Assembly (NCBI GenBank): GCA_013820865.1
Contig: JACDHU010000077.1
Coordinates: forward strand, 1-7,488
DNA from: Chloroflexota bacterium
Lineage (GTDB): Bacteria > Chloroflexota > Limnocylindria > QHBO01
Length of the DNA: 7,488 bases
Reading direction: 5' to 3'
A program made the translations under genes and the position numbers. The notes below the pieces were generated by a model, which worked only from the letters and a program-made list of their open reading frames with translations, was not told where the DNA came from and searched no databases. The first letter of the stretch is position 1. The number at the start of each line of letters is the position of its first letter. Of this stretch, positions 5,961 through 7,488 are shown piece by piece.

Positions 5961-6551
5961 TCAGTCGGTGTAATAGACCCCGTCGAGTGCGCCCCAGGCG
6001 GCGGCGCTGAAGACGGCGCAGGTGGTCCGCGCCCGCGCGAAGTCGCCATCGGACAGGCCGTCGATCAGGGCGGCCAGCATGGCGGGCTCATCGGTCTCGA
6101 CCGCGTGCTCCACGAAGTACTGCTGGGCATCGGCGTCGACCGTGCCGGCGTAGTGCTCGCGCAGCCCGGCAAGCTTGCTGGACGCGGTCACCGGCTGCTG
6201 GACCTCGAACGAATAGAGGGCGCCAAGTGACTCGGGGACCGAAGCGAACGCGTACTGGGCCACCGCCAGCAGCGTCTTGGACTGCGGCCGGGTCATCTGG
6301 CTCGCGGCACCCAGCGCGGTACGGAAGTGTGACCACAGGGCGTCGTGCTCGCGCTCCTCGACCGCGTACTCCGCATGGCCGAGCCGATCCCAGCCCTGGT
6401 CCACCACCGCGATGAAGGGCGCCCACTCGTCGGCGTACACGGCCAGTCGGTTGACCGGCAGCGTGCCGGCGCGCCACTCGATGTAGAACGGATGCTCATT
6501 GAGGTCGAACTGGCGGACGATGGCGTCCAGCTCGTCGATGCGGCTGCTCAC
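5961..6551 (-). CDS. Heme-oxygenase-like (TenA/PqqC/CADD-type) protein
   Basis: This 196-residue all-helical protein has the heme-oxygenase-like fold. HPFYIEWRAGTLPVNRLAVY (20-39) is the first helix signature. EEREHDALWSHF (65-76) supplies a likely ExxH metal pair (Glu66, His69). ALYSFEVQQP (111-120) supplies the next Glu (Glu116). YFVEHAVETDEPAM (145-158) is the third ligand helix, and WGALDGVY ends the fold. Family members either bind cofactor precursors (TenA, PqqC) or use a non-heme diiron centre for oxygen chemistry (UndA, CADD). In the diiron members the third helix ends in Asp-x-x-His. Here the closest reading is His149 and Asp154 with no following His, so the metal site may be altered. 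The start is GTG at 6551, with AGGGTGA six bases upstream. It lies 138 bases after soxD on the same strand. A role in sarcosine, one-carbon or cofactor metabolism is inferred from position only. Confidence 0.8.
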   Translation of the reverse strand: MSSRIDELDAIVRQFDLNEHPFYIEWRAGTLPVNRLAVYADEWAPFIAVVDQGWDRLGHAEYAVEEREHDALWSHFRTALGAASQMTRPQSKTLLAVAQYAFASVPESLGALYSFEVQQPVTASSKLAGLREHYAGTVDADAQQYFVEHAVETDEPAMLAALIDGLSDGDFARARTTCAVFSAAAWGALDGVYYTD

Positions 6552-6609
6552 TTGCGGTCACCCTATTTCCGGCGTGGATCCGCCCGGCGGGCGATCCTGA
6601 GCATAGAGT

Positions 6610-6680
6610 ACCCGGAGAGCTCGCTCGACGCGAGTGGTTACCGAAGGCTGGAACCACCCGCCTCAGGGACACAGGCGGGT
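6610..6680 (+). promoter_or_regulatory. Glycine riboswitch-like aptamer, antisense to the sox genes
   Basis: Reading the plus strand, the conserved blocks of a glycine aptamer appear in order: GGAGAG (6614-6619), ACCGAAGG (6640-6647), a following GGAA (6650-6653), CTCAGG (6662-6667) and AGG (6673-6675). The ends can close a five-pair P1 stem (ACCCG 6610-6614 with CGGGT 6676-6680). Between the blocks lie two hairpins, CTCGC/GCGAG (6620-6624/6630-6634) and TGGTT/AACCA (6635-6639/6652-6656). The second presents ACCGAAGG in its loop. A competing stem, CCCGCCT/AGGCGGG (6657-6663/6673-6679), shares the 3' strand of P1 and would hide CTCAGG, as expected of a switch. No plus-strand gene follows. The transcript would run antisense into soxD and soxB. 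Orientation and the imperfect GnAA block lower my confidence. A vestigial or inverted element is the main alternative. Confidence 0.5.
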
Positions 6681-6689
6681 CAGCATTCG

Positions 6690-6923
6690 TCAAACGACCG
6701 TGTCGGTGGTGGTGTCTCTCCGAAGCGTGAGCCAGCGGCGGCAGCCGGCCTGGTGGAACCAGCGCTCGATCGTGATGCCGTCGAGATTGTCGTACATCCA
6801 CGCATAGTCGACATCTCGCGCGACCGGATCGGTGATCCGTTCGGGGACACGCCGGAGCTCACCGCCGAAGCCGTACTCCTCGACGGGGCGGCGCCCGCAA
6901 ATGGGGCACGTGATCCACAGCAT
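6690..6923 (-). CDS. soxD: Sarcosine oxidase delta subunit
   Basis: This 77-residue protein is the small zinc-binding subunit of heterotetrameric sarcosine oxidase, which demethylates sarcosine to glycine with release of a one-carbon unit to tetrahydrofolate and of hydrogen peroxide. The N-terminus MLWITCPICGRRPVEEYGFG carries CPxC (Cys6, Cys9), and WFHQAGCRRW carries His57 and Cys61. Together these give the Cys2-His-Cys zinc site known for the family. NLDGITIERWFH and LRRDTTTDTV are further family signatures. It is slightly shorter than typical SoxD (about 90-100 residues), mainly at the C-terminus. The ATG shares one base with the soxB stop (TGATG), so the two are coupled. In known operons soxA (alpha) and soxG (gamma) come next. 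Here neither follows within the window. Confidence 0.92.
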   Translation of the reverse strand: MLWITCPICGRRPVEEYGFGGELRRVPERITDPVARDVDYAWMYDNLDGITIERWFHQAGCRRWLTLRRDTTTDTVV

Positions 6924-7488
6924 CAGCGCGTCCCCGTCGAGCCCTGGTCCGCCATGGCATGATCGCTCGCGAATCGGTCCAGGCCGAAGGGGGCAAGGAG
7001 CGCGGGTGTGCGTCCGGTGGCGATGAGCTCCGCCATCTGCTCACCGCCGGCGGGGATCGCCTTGAACCCCCAGGTGCCCCAGCCGGTCGTGATCAGGAAT
7101 CCGTCCACGCCACTTTCGCCCATGATCGGCGAGAAGTCAGCGGAGATATCGCAGATGCCGGCCCATTGGCGCAGGATGCGCAGATTGCGCAGGAACGGCA
7201 ACAGGTGCGTCGCCTTGGCGGCGCAGCTCTGGAGAAAGCTGAATGAGGACTGCAGCGAGTAGCTCGGCTGACGCTCGTACTCGGCCCCGATGACCATCTC
7301 GCCGCGGGCGGTCTGCGACACGTAGCACAGGAGCTCCGTGTCGCTGAGGATCGGGCCAAAGGCCTGCGCGTACTCATTCGTGACGAAGGCCTGGAGGGGA
7401 TGCGTACGAATTGGCAGCCGGACGTCGGCGTATGCCGCGATCGTCGACACGTTGCCTCCCACGGCGCTCAGCACGACGCCCGCGGAGA
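6923..7488 (-). CDS. soxB: Sarcosine oxidase beta subunit, C-terminal part
   Basis: Only the last 187 residues are inside the window and the frame stays open to base 7488. The visible part is the C-terminal half of an FAD-dependent amine oxidase of the DAO family. RLPIRTHPLQAFVTNEY and LLCYVSQTARGEMVIGAEYE are substrate-domain strands. ILRQWAGICDISADFSPIMG and TTGWGTWGFKAIPAGG form the FAD-contact end. MAELIATGRTPALLAPFGLDRF is the standard closing segment. The N-terminal dinucleotide-binding motif and the His that covalently holds FMN are upstream and cannot be checked. In the tetramer, beta oxidises sarcosine and passes the methylene group through a channel to the folate site in alpha. Its coupling to soxD identifies it as the heterotetrameric and not the monomeric enzyme. 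Confidence 0.92.
   Translation of the reverse strand, partial: SAGVVLSAVGGNVSTIAAYADVRLPIRTHPLQAFVTNEYAQAFGPILSDTELLCYVSQTARGEMVIGAEYERQPSYSLQSSFSFLQSCAAKATHLLPFLRNLRILRQWAGICDISADFSPIMGESGVDGFLITTGWGTWGFKAIPAGGEQMAELIATGRTPALLAPFGLDRFASDHAMADQGSTGTR

Noticed and set aside
5934..6230. Plus-strand open frame (98 codons) across the end of the heme-oxygenase-like gene
   Set aside because: It is mostly antisense to a recognisable protein and has no motif of its own.
6656..6680. Perfect 8-bp hairpin as a Rho-independent terminator of soxBD
   Set aside because: No T-run follows on either strand, and the arms coincide with conserved blocks of the glycine-aptamer-like element, which explains more of the sequence. 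A terminator role is not excluded.

Overview
This is a 7.5 kb, GC-rich bacterial chromosomal window (my estimate by eye is about two thirds G+C) with tightly packed, overlapping genes. The protein types and codon use suggest a high-GC soil or thermophile lineage such as Chloroflexota or Actinomycetota. That is inference, and no rRNA or other taxonomic marker is present. I see no tRNA, CRISPR array, transposase or integrase.

Block A (1-3218, minus strand) reads as one transcription unit: a radical SAM protein with a TusA-like N-terminal region, then a DoxX-type membrane protein (ATGA overlap), a flavin protein of the acyl-CoA dehydrogenase fold (73-base gap, good Shine-Dalgarno), and a PhnD/SsuA-type ligand-binding protein without a signal peptide (TGATG overlap, cut by the window edge). 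TusA, DoxX and SsuA/SfnC-like relatives all have known sulfur links, so an organosulfur or sulfur-transfer role is a testable guess. I do not recognise the four-gene set as a described pathway.

Block B (3388-5692, plus strand) diverges from block A across a short promoter region with an inverted repeat. It holds two overlapping P-loop ATPase genes: a stripped-down secretion-type (CpaF/VirB11-like) ATPase with an altered Walker A, and a ChlI/MoxR-like AAA+ ATPase. The von Willebrand (VWA) partner usual for such AAA+ proteins is not next to it.

Block C (5961-7488, minus strand) converges on block B. It holds the 3' end of a heterotetrameric sarcosine oxidase beta subunit (soxB), the zinc-binding delta subunit (soxD), and a heme-oxygenase-like (TenA/PqqC/CADD-type) protein where soxA and soxG would normally follow. 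In the soxD/oxygenase gap, on the opposite (plus) strand, there is an ordered set of motifs resembling a glycine riboswitch aptamer. Sarcosine oxidase makes glycine, so a glycine-sensing element facing antisense into soxD-soxB is the most striking observation here. It rests on motif reading only and needs a covariance search.

The stretch 5693-5960 holds no gene I can support.
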